The position numbers and the translations under genes were made by a program. A stretch of 64,000 nt of DNA, from NCBI GenBank assembly GCA_019828595.1, contig JAHQRK010000001.1:4030001-4094000 (forward strand), written 5' to 3'. The stretch's first letter is position 1, and every line of letters starts with the position of its first letter. The DNA comes from Aphanomyces cochlioides. Taxonomy: Eukaryota > Oomycota > Saprolegniomycetes > Saprolegniales > Verrucalvaceae. Below, in pieces: positions 8,481 through 18,200 of the stretch. The notes below the pieces were generated by a model. The model was not told the origin of the DNA and ran no database searches. It was given only the letters and a program-made list of their open reading frames with translations.

Positions 8481-10087
8481 CTGTATATTCTCTATTAAGA
8501 CGCCATGGCGCACAACTTTAGTACGCCAGGTCGAGGGTGGCGTACTATTAGACTTACTCTATAAATTGATAATACTACTAGACTGATATATATAATCTTT
8601 GAGAGGAATAAGTTATCTAAGGCATGTCAAAGCCAACCATTTTATGAAGCCAGTCAATCAAAAAGACAATGACGAAGTCATTCACAGCCAAGAAGAAGCT
8701 CAACGCTGTCGATTATGCCAAATTGCATGGCATTAGTGCTGCTTCAAGACACTTTGGCGCGACGCGTTCCAGTGTTCGCTCGTGGATGCATCAAGAAGCT
8801 GAGCTAAAAGACTTGTTTGTGTCCAATCCAAGTGCTAAGCGGCTTTCTGGTGGTGGCCGCCCTTTGACAAGTGAAGAGCACGACTCAATCATCTTTGAAC
8901 GAATCCTATACAACCGATCTGAAGGCTTTCGAGTGACTCGAAGCATGATCACCATGTGGGCTATCGATTTGGCAGAAGATCTTGAGATCGATCTTGGTTG
9001 CTCGACAGGATGGCTCACGCGTTTTTTCTCACGTCACGATCTGGTGCTGCGAGAAGGAACGCGTAAGCCCGTCTTATCGGACGATCAAGTAATCGAACGT
9101 GGCTTGAGTTTTGTACGACAAGCTCGTTCATTGATATCAATGTTTCGTATACCGGCGTCGAACATATACAATTTGGATGAAACAGCGATCTTTTTTGATT
9201 ACTCGAAGCAAAAAACTGTTGAGTTACGTGGCGCCAGAGATGTCCCGATCAAGTCTTTTGGGCTGGAAAAGACTCGAATCACTGCTGTTATGGCTGCCAG
9301 TGCTGATGGCGTGAAGCGCAAGCCCTGCGTCTTGCTGCGCTCACGAGACGAAGAAGTCAATGTGACTCAAGAGAACGGCATAGTCCTTCTTACAACAAAA
9401 AATTCATGGATGACTTCTAATGCTTTCATTGCGTACATCAGGTATGAATTTGCGTTTCATCCACGTCCTTTGCTCTTGATTTTTGACAGCGCCAGAAGCC
9501 ACATCAGTCAAGTGGTGAAGTCATTTTTGCATACCAACAATATTCTCTTTCTTGTTATTCCTGGTGGCATGACTGGTTTTCTACAACCTGCCGACTACAG
9601 TTGGTTCAAGTCTGTGAAGTCTGCCCTTTCGCGTGAAATTGACGTTTGGAAAAGGAATGGCCCATTCCAATATACGTCTGGAAATCGAGTCAAGCCCCCA
9701 CCGATTGAAGTATATGGAGAATGGGTTAAGACTGCCTGGAATCAGGTCAGCAAGCCGATTATTGAGAAGAGCTTTGTGCGTTGTGTCATCGGAGAAGACG
9801 ACGAGCTCTCACTTGCTCGACATGGAAAGTATGGTGATGAATTTACTCATCGTCTCCAGGAAATTCATTGCGAAGACGAGTCAAAAGAGTCCGAAATTCA
9901 TGCTTCTGACAGTGATGTTCTTGCAGACGACTTTGATGAAGTACTTGTAATTGATCAATAGAAAATTTTTCCTCTTGAATATTTTAACTGAGTTTGTGTA
10001 AATTTCTAGAGATATTGAATTGTAGAGTATAGTGGTATGTCAGGTGGCGTACTAATAGAGAGTGGCGTCCTATTAGAGAATATACAG
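8481..10087 (+). mobile_element. Complete pogo/Tigger-type DNA transposon
   Basis: A 1607-bp element bounded by terminal inverted repeats beginning CTGTATATTCTCT at both ends (13 bp perfect, continuing with mismatches through GGACGCCA) and flanked by the TA dinucleotide at 8479-8480 and 10088-10089, the target duplication expected for Tc1/mariner/pogo elements. Short subterminal copies of TAGTACGCCA occur inside both ends. It carries one intact transposase gene. TIRs, target duplication and intact ORF together suggest recent activity. Confidence 0.9.
8669..9961 (+). CDS. pogo/Tigger-family transposase (430 aa)
   Basis: Intact single-exon ORF from a real ATG. The N-terminus (KKKLNAVDYAKLHGISAASR) is a helix-turn-helix of the CENP-B/psq type. 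Residues about 60-130 resemble a second CENP-B DNA-binding half (GRPLTSEEHDSIIFERI, GWLTRFFSRHDL). The DDE_1 catalytic core shows its first Asp in YNLDETAIFF (near residue 168), the second in LLLIFDSARSH (near 272) and a likely third acid in LQPADYSWFKSVK (near 311). An acidic tail closes the protein. Lying inside perfect inverted repeats, it is probably the mobilising enzyme of its own element. Confidence 0.88.
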   Translation: MTKSFTAKKKLNAVDYAKLHGISAASRHFGATRSSVRSWMHQEAELKDLFVSNPSAKRLSGGGRPLTSEEHDSIIFERILYNRSEGFRVTRSMITMWAIDLAEDLEIDLGCSTGWLTRFFSRHDLVLREGTRKPVLSDDQVIERGLSFVRQARSLISMFRIPASNIYNLDETAIFFDYSKQKTVELRGARDVPIKSFGLEKTRITAVMAASADGVKRKPCVLLRSRDEEVNVTQENGIVLLTTKNSWMTSNAFIAYIRYEFAFHPRPLLLIFDSARSHISQVVKSFLHTNNILFLVIPGGMTGFLQPADYSWFKSVKSALSREIDVWKRNGPFQYTSGNRVKPPPIEVYGEWVKTAWNQVSKPIIEKSFVRCVIGEDDELSLARHGKYGDEFTHRLQEIHCEDESKESEIHASDSDVLADDFDEVLVIDQ

Positions 10088-10345
10088 TATATTTTTCACC
10101 CCAGCCACAATTTAGAATGTTTGTATTGTCTTTTTCGTCCAAATTTACAGTTTTGATCAAAATCGACGAAATTTGTGTGATCAATCTGGCAATAGTGAAT
10201 TCAAGTATAATCGGAAGGTACATGAATTAGTGTGTGTGTGTGTTGGTGTGTTTTGTGTGTGTTTAAACAAATTCTGGACGCTGATTGGCTGGTTCGATTT
10301 GGTGATTGATTCAAAGTTTGATCGATTTCAGCCAGGTTCGGAAAT
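10088..10345 (+). repeat. Dispersed repeat copy A right end followed by copy B
   Basis: The first 30 bases (TA then TATTTTTCACC...CACAATTTAGAATG) continue the repeat interrupted by the transposon. From about 10118 a second related unit starts (TTGTATTGTCTTTTTCG), with a GTGTG-rich segment and GACGCTGATTGGCTGG matching the copies at 8290 and 58111. No gene is seen between here and the ATG at 10406. Confidence 0.55.
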
Positions 10346-10405
10346 TTTGAGTCAATCAGACAATATCAATATTTAATATCATAGTTTTGATATAAATTCA
10401 GATCC

Positions 10406-11065
10406 ATGAAGAGGAGCAAGCGGAGCAACGATGATGTCCCGCGCGATCGATCGTCGAAAAAGTCGTCAGCGGACGCCAAGCGGGCAAAACACAGAGCATA
10501 TATGAAAGAGTACGAAGTGTGGTCGAAAAAGACATCTTCCAGTCAGTGGATGACGTCCGACCAAGCGATTTTACGCGAGAAGCATCAATTCCTCCGAGAT
10601 GAGGAGGCCGATGCAGTTGCTGGCGAGAAAGACTGGAAAGTACGCATGGCAGTGCGGTACTACCAGAAGCTATTCAAAGAATACGCTCTCGCTGATTTCA
10701 GTCGATACAAGGAAGGCAGAGTGGGGCTACGATGGCGAACAGAGCGAGAAGTCGTGGAAGGCAAGGGACAATTCGTCTGTGGCAATAAAAAGTGCGACGA
10801 AATCCGTGGCCTCGAGAGCTACGAAGTGCTTTTTGCCTATGTGGAGCATGGCGAGAAGAAGCAATGCTTGGTCAAGCTACGCGTGTGTCCAGACTGTGCG
10901 TTGAAGCTCTTCTACCGGAAGATTCAAGAGATCAAAGCCCGTCGAGACGATAAAATCGAAGCAGATCAAGATATCCAACGCATGCTGCAGGGAAAACAAA
11001 TCGCAGAGAGCGACAGTGAAGACGACAATGAGGAAGAAGATAGTGAAGAGGACGACAAAGATTAA
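10406..11065 (+). CDS. FRA10AC1: FRA10AC1 family protein
   Basis: Nuclear protein found with the spliceosome in other eukaryotes. Single exon, 219 aa. The conserved core is clear: RYYQKLFKEYALADFSRYKE, GLRWRTEREVVEGKGQFVCG, two CxxC zinc-type pairs (NKKCDEIRG region and VCPDCALKLFYR), and FAYVEHGEKKQCLVKLRVC. The N-terminus is Lys/Ser-rich and the C-terminus is a long acidic tail, both usual for the family. The stop is 16 bp from the convergent coiled-coil gene. Confidence 0.9.
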   Translation: MKRSKRSNDDVPRDRSSKKSSADAKRAKHRAYMKEYEVWSKKTSSSQWMTSDQAILREKHQFLRDEEADAVAGEKDWKVRMAVRYYQKLFKEYALADFSRYKEGRVGLRWRTEREVVEGKGQFVCGNKKCDEIRGLESYEVLFAYVEHGEKKQCLVKLRVCPDCALKLFYRKIQEIKARRDDKIEADQDIQRMLQGKQIAESDSEDDNEEEDSEEDDKD

Positions 11066-11081
11066 GAGCTTCGTTCTCTCG

Positions 11082-12736
11082 TCATCCCCGTTGGTTTCCT
11101 CCAAATGTGACGTGCATTTTCTTGGTCGTGCCGAGGAATCGCTTCTGAAGGGCTTGCATCTCCTCAACTTGCTGCCGGAGCATGTGATTCTCCTTCTTGA
11201 GATCGACGTGTGTGGCAAATCCTGATCGAGACACGAGTGCTTGCTTGAGCTCTGCACGGACTTGGACGATCTGGTCTTTGAGCGATTGGTTTTCCCCTAC
11301 AGCACCTTGCAGCTATGTTCCTGAGGCTACAATCGACGTACTTTGTAGTTCCTGCAGCCGACAAGCCATCGAGAACTCGTCAGCATGGTCGCTGTCGTCA
11401 TGGACGTCGTTATCATCCTCACTGGCCGTGGATATGTTGTTGGAATCGGTCTCGAAGCTACACTGGAGAGCTTTATCATGCAATTCTCGACGAAGACCAA
11501 GGTTGACAAGTTGTTTGTGCATGAATTCCACCTGGAATGCGTCGTTCGATGCTGCGGAGGAAGGAAGAGATGTCACCTCTCGATCGCGCGCTTCGATCGT
11601 TTCATACAGCGACGTGTGCTCTGATTCAAACGCCGTCTTCTGTTCCTTGAGAGCTTCGACTTGATGGAGATACGCCTACGCAAGCGTGAGGGTTTCCCCT
11701 TGGCGCAAGTCCACGATACCCATTCGTTCTTCTTCATCTTTCCCACCATGTCGCCAAGACGCACGCATTCGATCTCAGCGAGCCGCTTGGCTTCAATTGC
11801 TTTGGACAATTGCTCGTCCTGTCGATGTTTGTTGTCTTTCAAGCTCTTGACAAGACTCTTTGCGTCGTGGAGTTGGTTTTCATGTGCTGTGATCGTTTCG
11901 AGCAGTCGAGATCGCTCCGCGTCAAAGCTTGCGTCCTTGTCTTTCAGTTGGCTCTCAAGTTTTTCAAGTGTGTCGGCGTACGAAGCACGTATGGCCGTCT
12001 TTTCTTGGGCATGCGCTTGGTCCCATTGCTGCTTGAGCTCTGTTTGTTTCGCCACTGCTGAGTCTTCTTGCAGCTTGAGCTACGGGAACACAGCATGAGT
12101 TGGCCGTTCGTGGCTGGAATCAATCCTACGGCAATCGCGTGGCGGCCTTTGAGGCGTTCAATCTCAGCTTCGAGCTCGCCGATGCGTGTCGAAAGCCCAC
12201 TGCCTTGGCCAAGACTCAATTGGAATGTCGAGCCGCCGAGCTACGTGCAGTCATGAAATCTTTGGCTGGGCGTTGATGGAGAACCTTTTCAAGTCGATTC
12301 TTCAATTCCGCATTCTCATCAAGCGTCTTTTGAAGCAATTCGAGCGTCCGGACATGCTTGGAGCGCAGCTTTTCCGTCGTGCGATCCATCTCCAAATTTA
12401 GAAACAGTCTTTGCATGAAAAATCAGTTCGTTGCATCGTCTGTCTGCAGTCGCAGTCGCAACACCTCCTCACGCGACGTGAATTCACATGGACTCTTCCT
12501 CCACATTACGATTCTGCATTGAGCAAGTTGCAAGTTATGCTGTGGGTCCGGACGCAAGCATGGAGCCCTTTTCGCTGTCCATTCAGGTTGATATCTCTGG
12601 CATGATGAGCCATTTCCGCTCTAGAAGATGACGAGGAGGTACATAGAAGGCGTAAGAACAACGGGTTTAAAGCGATTGATGGCATTTCCAGCTCTGGCCT
12701 GCGGTTCTGTGCATGGCTGGCGGGTGTAGATGACAT
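11082..12736 (-). CDS. Coiled-coil protein, eight exons
   Basis: No recognised domain beyond coiled coil. Starting at the ATG at 12734-12736, eight exons joined by 41-80-nt introns (one at 12621-12662) give a single continuous frame with no internal stop. Landmarks: ARDINLNGQRKG, NLEMDRTTEKLRSKHV, STRIGELEAEIERLKGRHA, AKQTELKQQWDQAHAQEK, ASYADTLEKLESQLKDKD, YETIEARDREVTSL, an acidic loop (TASEDDNDVHDDSDHADE) and a last exon starting RENQSLKDQIVQVRAELKQ. The terminal intron was fixed by phase: GTACGT...CTGTAG (45 nt) joins LQELQ to RENQ. Long heptads suggest a cytoskeletal, centrosomal or tethering role; that is inference. First-exon assignment is the weakest part. Confidence 0.65.
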
Positions 12737-12739
12737 TTC

Positions 12740-12960
12740 ACAAGTGTGAATTTATTCGCCTCAGCTTCAACTTGTGTTTAAAAATAGCTTGAAATGCAAT
12801 TTCATACCCAAAATGTGTTTTAAAATAGTTCAAAATAGGTTCGAAACGCATTAATTGGCAGTATTTTTGGTCAACAAATATTTTAAATTATTTTAAAATA
12901 CATTTGAAATAGGTTTGAAAGGGATTTCTTCGAAATGATTGGTGGTTGACGCCAGAATTG
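12740..12960. promoter_or_regulatory. Divergent AT-rich intergenic region with short repeats
   Basis: 228 bp between divergent ATGs. It contains three related blocks of the form TTTAAAAATAG/TTTTAAAATAG followed by TTGAAA or TTCAAA, at about 12778, 12818 and 12890, plus one ATTGG at 12937. No TTATCCGGATAA element. It presumably carries both promoters. Confidence 0.35.
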
Positions 12961-12964
12961 CAAG

Positions 12965-14048
12965 ATGACCAAGTTGAAGAACCAAAAAGCTCGCCGCGAT
13001 GCGTCCGTGCGCGGCTTGAAAGCCAACAAAGCAGCGAAAAAAGTCGCCAAGAAGAAGGTTCAAAAGTCCAAGGCTGTAGTTGTACCTGCACATTCGAACG
13101 CGGGAAAGAAACCTATTGCAACGCCAGGAAACAAGGCCGGCAAAGTGTCGAAAGGTCTCTCGGCGATGCAAGAACAGATGAAGAAGCGCTTGGAAGGCGG
13201 CAAGTTCCGCATGCTCAATGAGCAATTGTATACTACCACCGGTGAAGAAGCGTTTGAAGCTTTCCAAGCGGAGCCCGATCTCTTTGACACGGTAAGTACC
13301 ATAGCAAGGTTCACTCTTCAACCATGTCGAGTAGTACCACGAAGGTTTCCGCGAAATGGCCGAAAAATGGCCGACGAATCCACTTGACAAGTTTATCGAG
13401 TACGTCAAGCAACATCCCAAAGCTGTCGTGGCAGATTTTGGCTGTGGCGATGCGCGTCTCGCTGCCAGTGTGTCCAACAAAGTGCATTCGTTCGACCTGG
13501 TCTCGCGCAATGGAAATGTCGTCGCTTGCAACATTGCCAACGTACACAACCAACCCACGGCTGTCTATAATGGAGCTCTCTTTAGGTGCCACTAGCAGAC
13601 GCGTCGGTCGATATCGCGGTCTATTGTCTGGCTTTGATGGGCTCGACATTGGTCGAATACTTGTTGGAAGGCCACCGCGTGCTCAAGCCGAATGGCGTGC
13701 TGAAGGTTTCCACGCTTTCTCGTATCCTCCAGCTAAAGCAACCGATGGAATTAGGTTGCTGAAGTGAAGAGCCGCTTCGAGACGCCATCACTTGGCGGCA
13801 TTCCTGGCTTTATCCAGCGTCTCCATGATCTCGGCTTTGACCTCAAACACAAGGTGGAGCTGCCTCTCCCGTGGCAACAACTGACTGTGGCTATACAGGA
13901 TGAATCCAACAAGATGTTCGTTTCGATGGAGTTTGTCAAGACAATGCGAGCGCCAAAGGCCAACGTGTCGATTGAAATGAAGGTACGACGCGGTGCAGCG
14001 ACTGCATGCTGAGAGGAATTGTAGGCGTGTGAGTACAAGCGAAGATAA
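12965..14048 (+). CDS. RRP8: Ribosomal RNA-processing protein 8, 25S rRNA adenine N1-methyltransferase
   Basis: Nucleolar SAM-dependent methyltransferase that makes m1A in large-subunit rRNA. Model: exons 12965-13291, 13335-13541, 13586-13705, 13755-13853, 13899-13982 and 14025-14048; 286 aa, introns 41-49 nt. A basic Lys-rich N-terminus suits the nucleolus. Family motifs follow: FRMLNEQLYTTTGEEAFE, DLFDTYHEGFREM, KWPTNPLDKFIEYV, SAM motif I VVADFGCGDARLA, VYCLALMGSTLVEYL, GHRVLKPNGVL and NKMFVSMEF. One 45-nt intron (13854-13898) could be read through in frame; I splice it because the joined KHKDESNKMF fits the family spacing. The stop is 5 bp from the convergent TPR gene stop. Confidence 0.93.
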
Positions 14049-14053
14049 AATGG

Positions 14054-15111
14054 TCAAGAGTTTGCTTGGAGTTGTTTTAGAAGGTCGGCGAGCTCTGTTT
14101 TGCCACGTGTCGATGGCTGCCACGTCTCGAGGGATTCAAAGTAGGCAGATGGACTCGGCTGACGGAAATCCAACTCGATGGACATGGTGGAGTCGACTCT
14201 GCGACCTCGAAATGAAGGTTGGGATGGAGTTTGAAACATTGCAGCCCCTAATTGCTTGCTCTTGACACGATATGCCGCCTTCTTGGCTGTCAAAATGTGC
14301 TTCTCGTGGATGAGAGCTGCATCGTCGGGAGCTAAGCTCAAAGCACGGTCCAGGTCTCCTTGGGCCAAGTCAAACTTGTCTTGTATGCGGTAGCCCATGG
14401 CTCGAATGTACAAGGCTTTGACGCTATCAGCATCCAATTTGAGGGCGAGCGTTGCATGATGAATGCTTTCATCAGTGTGCTTGGTTTTGATGCGGCAGAG
14501 TGCGAAGTTGAGCAAGGCGCGCTTCTTCAAATCGTCCATCTAGAGAATATTAGCCTCTGCAGTGATCAGAGTCAACTTACTTGGCGCTGTTCGTCGTCTG
14601 TATCGCAAAAGACATACTCGAAATAGATGAGTGCACGGTGGTAATGGTACGCAGCTCTTTGATACTGTCCATGTGCAAAGAATCGATTCCCAAGTCGGCG
14701 AAATGTATCGCATTTGATCAATTTGTCCTGCGTCGACATATCCATGAGCTTCTGCTCGGCAGAATGATCGTGATTGCACGACGTGCGCATTTGCGCCCGT
14801 TCGGATTTATCTCTCAGATCTTTTTCCTTCGCGGCAAGCTCATCTGGATCCTCCCACGCTTCCCACTTTTCGTAATTTCGGGTCCAGTCGTACCCACGTT
14901 CTCGCTCGAGCTTGGCTTGGACAGCTTCATATCGACGCTGGACTTGCTTTGAGTACTCGACTTGAGCCTGGTACTCTTCAGACATCGACTGGACGCCCAT
15001 CTTTTGATGCTCGTCCATATTCGCCAGCATTTCTGCGATCTGCGGTGTCATCCCGCATGCCATCGTGGGGTGCGTCGGTTCGTCGTGGCAATCTTGGATA
15101 TACTCCAACAT
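14054..15111 (-). CDS. Tetratricopeptide-repeat protein (338 aa)
   Basis: Model: exons 14581-15111 and 14054-14539 (minus) with a 41-nt intron starting GTAAGT. The N-terminal 80 residues are polar and helical (EYSKQVQRRYEAVQAKLERE, then YDWTRNYEKWEAWED). Residues about 130-250 carry TPR helices: FRRLGNRFFAHGQYQRAAYH, RALLNFALCRIKT, SVKALYIRAMGYRIQDKFDL and DLDRALSLAPDD. The order resembles TPR co-chaperone and immunophilin-like adaptors, but no FKBP or other partner domain is present. The tail has an LDFRQPSPSAYF segment and a short C-terminal helix. I give no specific function. Confidence 0.8.
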
Positions 15112-15240
15112 GATTGGTTAAAACTAGATATGTATTTATTATATGTATTTTTAATTGGTATGAAATAAATTATAAAATGATATGATTGGTCGAAAATAAT
15201 ATAATAATAGAATTTGATTGGTTAAAATTATAATTTAATC
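15112..15240. promoter_or_regulatory. AT-rich promoter with several ATTGG (CCAAT) boxes
   Basis: Between the TPR gene start and the end of the Sfi1-type gene, ATTGG occurs four times on the plus strand, at about 15113, 15154, 15184 and 15219, three of them as GATTGG. This is the main candidate promoter of the TPR gene. There is no TTATCCGGATAA element here. Confidence 0.4.
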
Positions 15241-15250
15241 TCTGTGGGTT

Positions 15251-18200
15251 TCATGGAGACATGGATTGGAACGATGGAAGTTTGGCGTTGGCCGCGCTGG
15301 TGTAGGCGTGCCAGTGGAAAAGAACACGGTTCTGCAGTGCATTGACGAAATGAAGCCTTGCTTGATGCGTAGCTTCAGCGCGCCGTCTGCGGATTTTTCG
15401 ATATGCAATCCACGCGCGCCAAACAGCATCCAGTGTCTGTCGGACACGAGCAGACAAAAAGCGTTTCAAAGCAAGGCGCCACTGCTTGACCTGGCGCCAC
15501 GCATGCCAATTCCGTTGTAAGTTGAGTCGTCTTTGCGCATGTAGCCATTTGGCGAGTCGACGATTCTGCTCCTTTCGACGAGTGCGAGCAATCGAAGTGA
15601 CTTGACCCCACAAGTCGATAAATCTTGCCAACAGTCGGCGTCTGCTCCATGCAATCGCATGTACAAGTCGTTCTCTATTCGACTCATTGCATTCAAGACA
15701 TAAGGCATCCAACAAGTACCTCTCGAGTGCTCTCTGTGCGATAGTTTGATGGCGCCACGTCCAGAGTACCCTAGAAAGTTCATGTTCAATCCATGCTTTC
15801 CCAGTGAAGGCTTACTTCTCGACGGTTTTCAGGTGTGCATACAGCCGAGCTTGCTCTTTTGTCTTGGTAGCTCGAGTTCTCCGCAGCCACTCGACAAAAA
15901 CGGATTCAAGCTGGCGCCATCTTCTTTTTCGGCCAAAAGCACAAAGCCGTCTTGTTAACACACGCAACTTCTGCCACGCTAGCCAAGTTCGTCGCAAGGT
16001 AGATAGTCGATAAAAGCGGGTGGCATAATTGTCCTGGATCACCGAGAGCCATCGATTCCATAAATGTTTCAAGTACAACTTCATTGCCATGCGGTAATGT
16101 TTCTTTCTTTGACAGTCCTGTCGCCATTTGGCCACTCCAAGTTGTTTCCTCCAGCGATGCATCTTGTTGTCGTTCTCTTCGCACCCTTGACGCAGAGCCA
16201 TTTGAGCTTGATAATGGTGTATCCAAAGGTGCAAATGACTTCGAAGACGATGCTTCCACGCTCGAACTTGGAGAGCTTTACTGTGGCGCATGCTGCAGCA
16301 CCACGCAGACCAAGCAGAGAACACACTGCGTACAAATCGTTGAGTCGCATATCTAGTTGCACAGTGCCCCAGGCGTCGCCAGTGAACGTGCTTTTGCCAG
16401 GATTCAAGAGCCATCCGCTGCTGGCGAGCTATTTGTTTAGCGACCAGAACTTTGACACGAATGGAGATGGCGGTTGATGCTTTCCAGACTCGCCAACGAT
16501 ACTTGAGAGTCATACAGCGAGCCATTTGTCGAGCTTCAGCTTGTTGCTGTCGATACAAAGTCTCCTTGAATGTCCAGGAAGCCCAGTCGTGAATTGCTTT
16601 GACAAGATCATCTTCACGTCGGCGTCGCACAAACTTCTCAGCGCTTTGTCGTTGTCTAGCAAGACAACGCCAAGCTTGAAACGATTCCTGAATTCTTCTT
16701 TCGAGATATATTCGTTGCCGCGTCTTGATTACCGACATTTGACTTTGAAGAAACCCATGCCACGCCATGAAATGAAATTTCACTGTTTGCTTTGATCGCT
16801 TTCGCTCGAAGCGGTGGAGAATTTGCTCGATGTGGCGAGCCCAAACGATATGTCGATGCGTTTCTTTCGCCGTCAAGATGTAACTTTGCCAAGCGTCGAA
16901 TACGCGACGGCTCCGATGTGTTTTGTGCTTTGCGTGAGTGGCGTAAATCATTTGTCGTTGGTGCCGACGGCGTTTTGCCACAATGAGCCAAGCACACATG
17001 ACGCGTTGAGTCAAGTGAGAGCGGTAACGTCGCGTGGCGAGAAAACACCACCGCCATTGCGTCCAGCATACAATTGACAGGTTTGACTCTCGACGTGTTT
17101 GTGAAGCCAATAAAATTTTGTTCGTCTTGGTGACTCGTGTGAATTTCATCCATGCCATCACAATGGTCTTTGTTGCCTTGAGATACGATTGCCAGCAGAC
17201 GTAGCGCTTCTTGATGCTCCAATTCGTCTGACGATTCCAACTGCGAAAGACATCAAACACGAGTTGGTGGAGATACTTTGTCTGGACGAGATCGAATGCT
17301 CTCTTTGTGGATCTACTCATAAAAGTACCGTCAACCGCAGCCAGGTTTTGAGTGCTTACATCTGAGCTGTGACCCATCGCTTCCAATTTGACAGCATGCG
17401 TCGACAGTCACCACGCTTTGTCTTTTGAAGAAATCGATCCGCCTAGACAAATCGATGAGCTCCAAGTAATAATTTGTAGACATACCTTGACGAGACTGTG
17501 ATATTGCTTCCAGAGGTCGAGGTAAAATTCCACCACGCGTTGATGAGCAAACTTTATTGCTCGTTTCCACCAACGCGCTCTCCGTATGCGACTTTGCCAT
17601 CCATTCCATACGATTCGACAAAGACGATCAGACCAAATAGCGGTGGCGTGGCGCCATTGGCGCTTTTTCTCTCGGCGCAAACCGACAAAATCATGCCACG
17701 ACGAGAAGACGTGGTGCATAACGTGCATCATGATGCAATGACCCACTCGTGCGCATTTATCCTTGAGGCAACCGAGATAGGAGTAAACTCGCTTCCATCC
17801 AACAAAGCATCGCTTCTGTAAAGCGTTCTGGTAGCATTCCAAAGCAAGATCTAAGGAGAAATTGAATGTTCGTTGAGATACCAGGCATTTCAACCTTGTT
17901 TCGACGTCCTCTCGATTTGGACTCGATTGAATTCTCGCCATGTATGAATAGCTGCCTGTTGCTGCCGTCTATTGCGCACAGCAAGAGCGGCTTGTATTTG
18001 TTTCTTCTGGAATTTCTTGGAGCGAAAGAAGAACATCCATCCGCGAGCTATGTTGACATACTAGTTTCAACCGTGAGCTCTCAGTCATTCCTATCTTTGA
18101 ATACCAATCTTTGTAGTGCGGAGGTGGCACATTGGCTCGCAAAGGCGTGTCTTTCACGCGACTGCACTACGTATGCTTTCCAAGAGCTCATACTTCGTCT

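Noticed and set aside
9633..9950. Second overlapping ORF at the transposase C-terminus
   Set aside because: A shifted-frame shadow of the transposase gene with no independent features.
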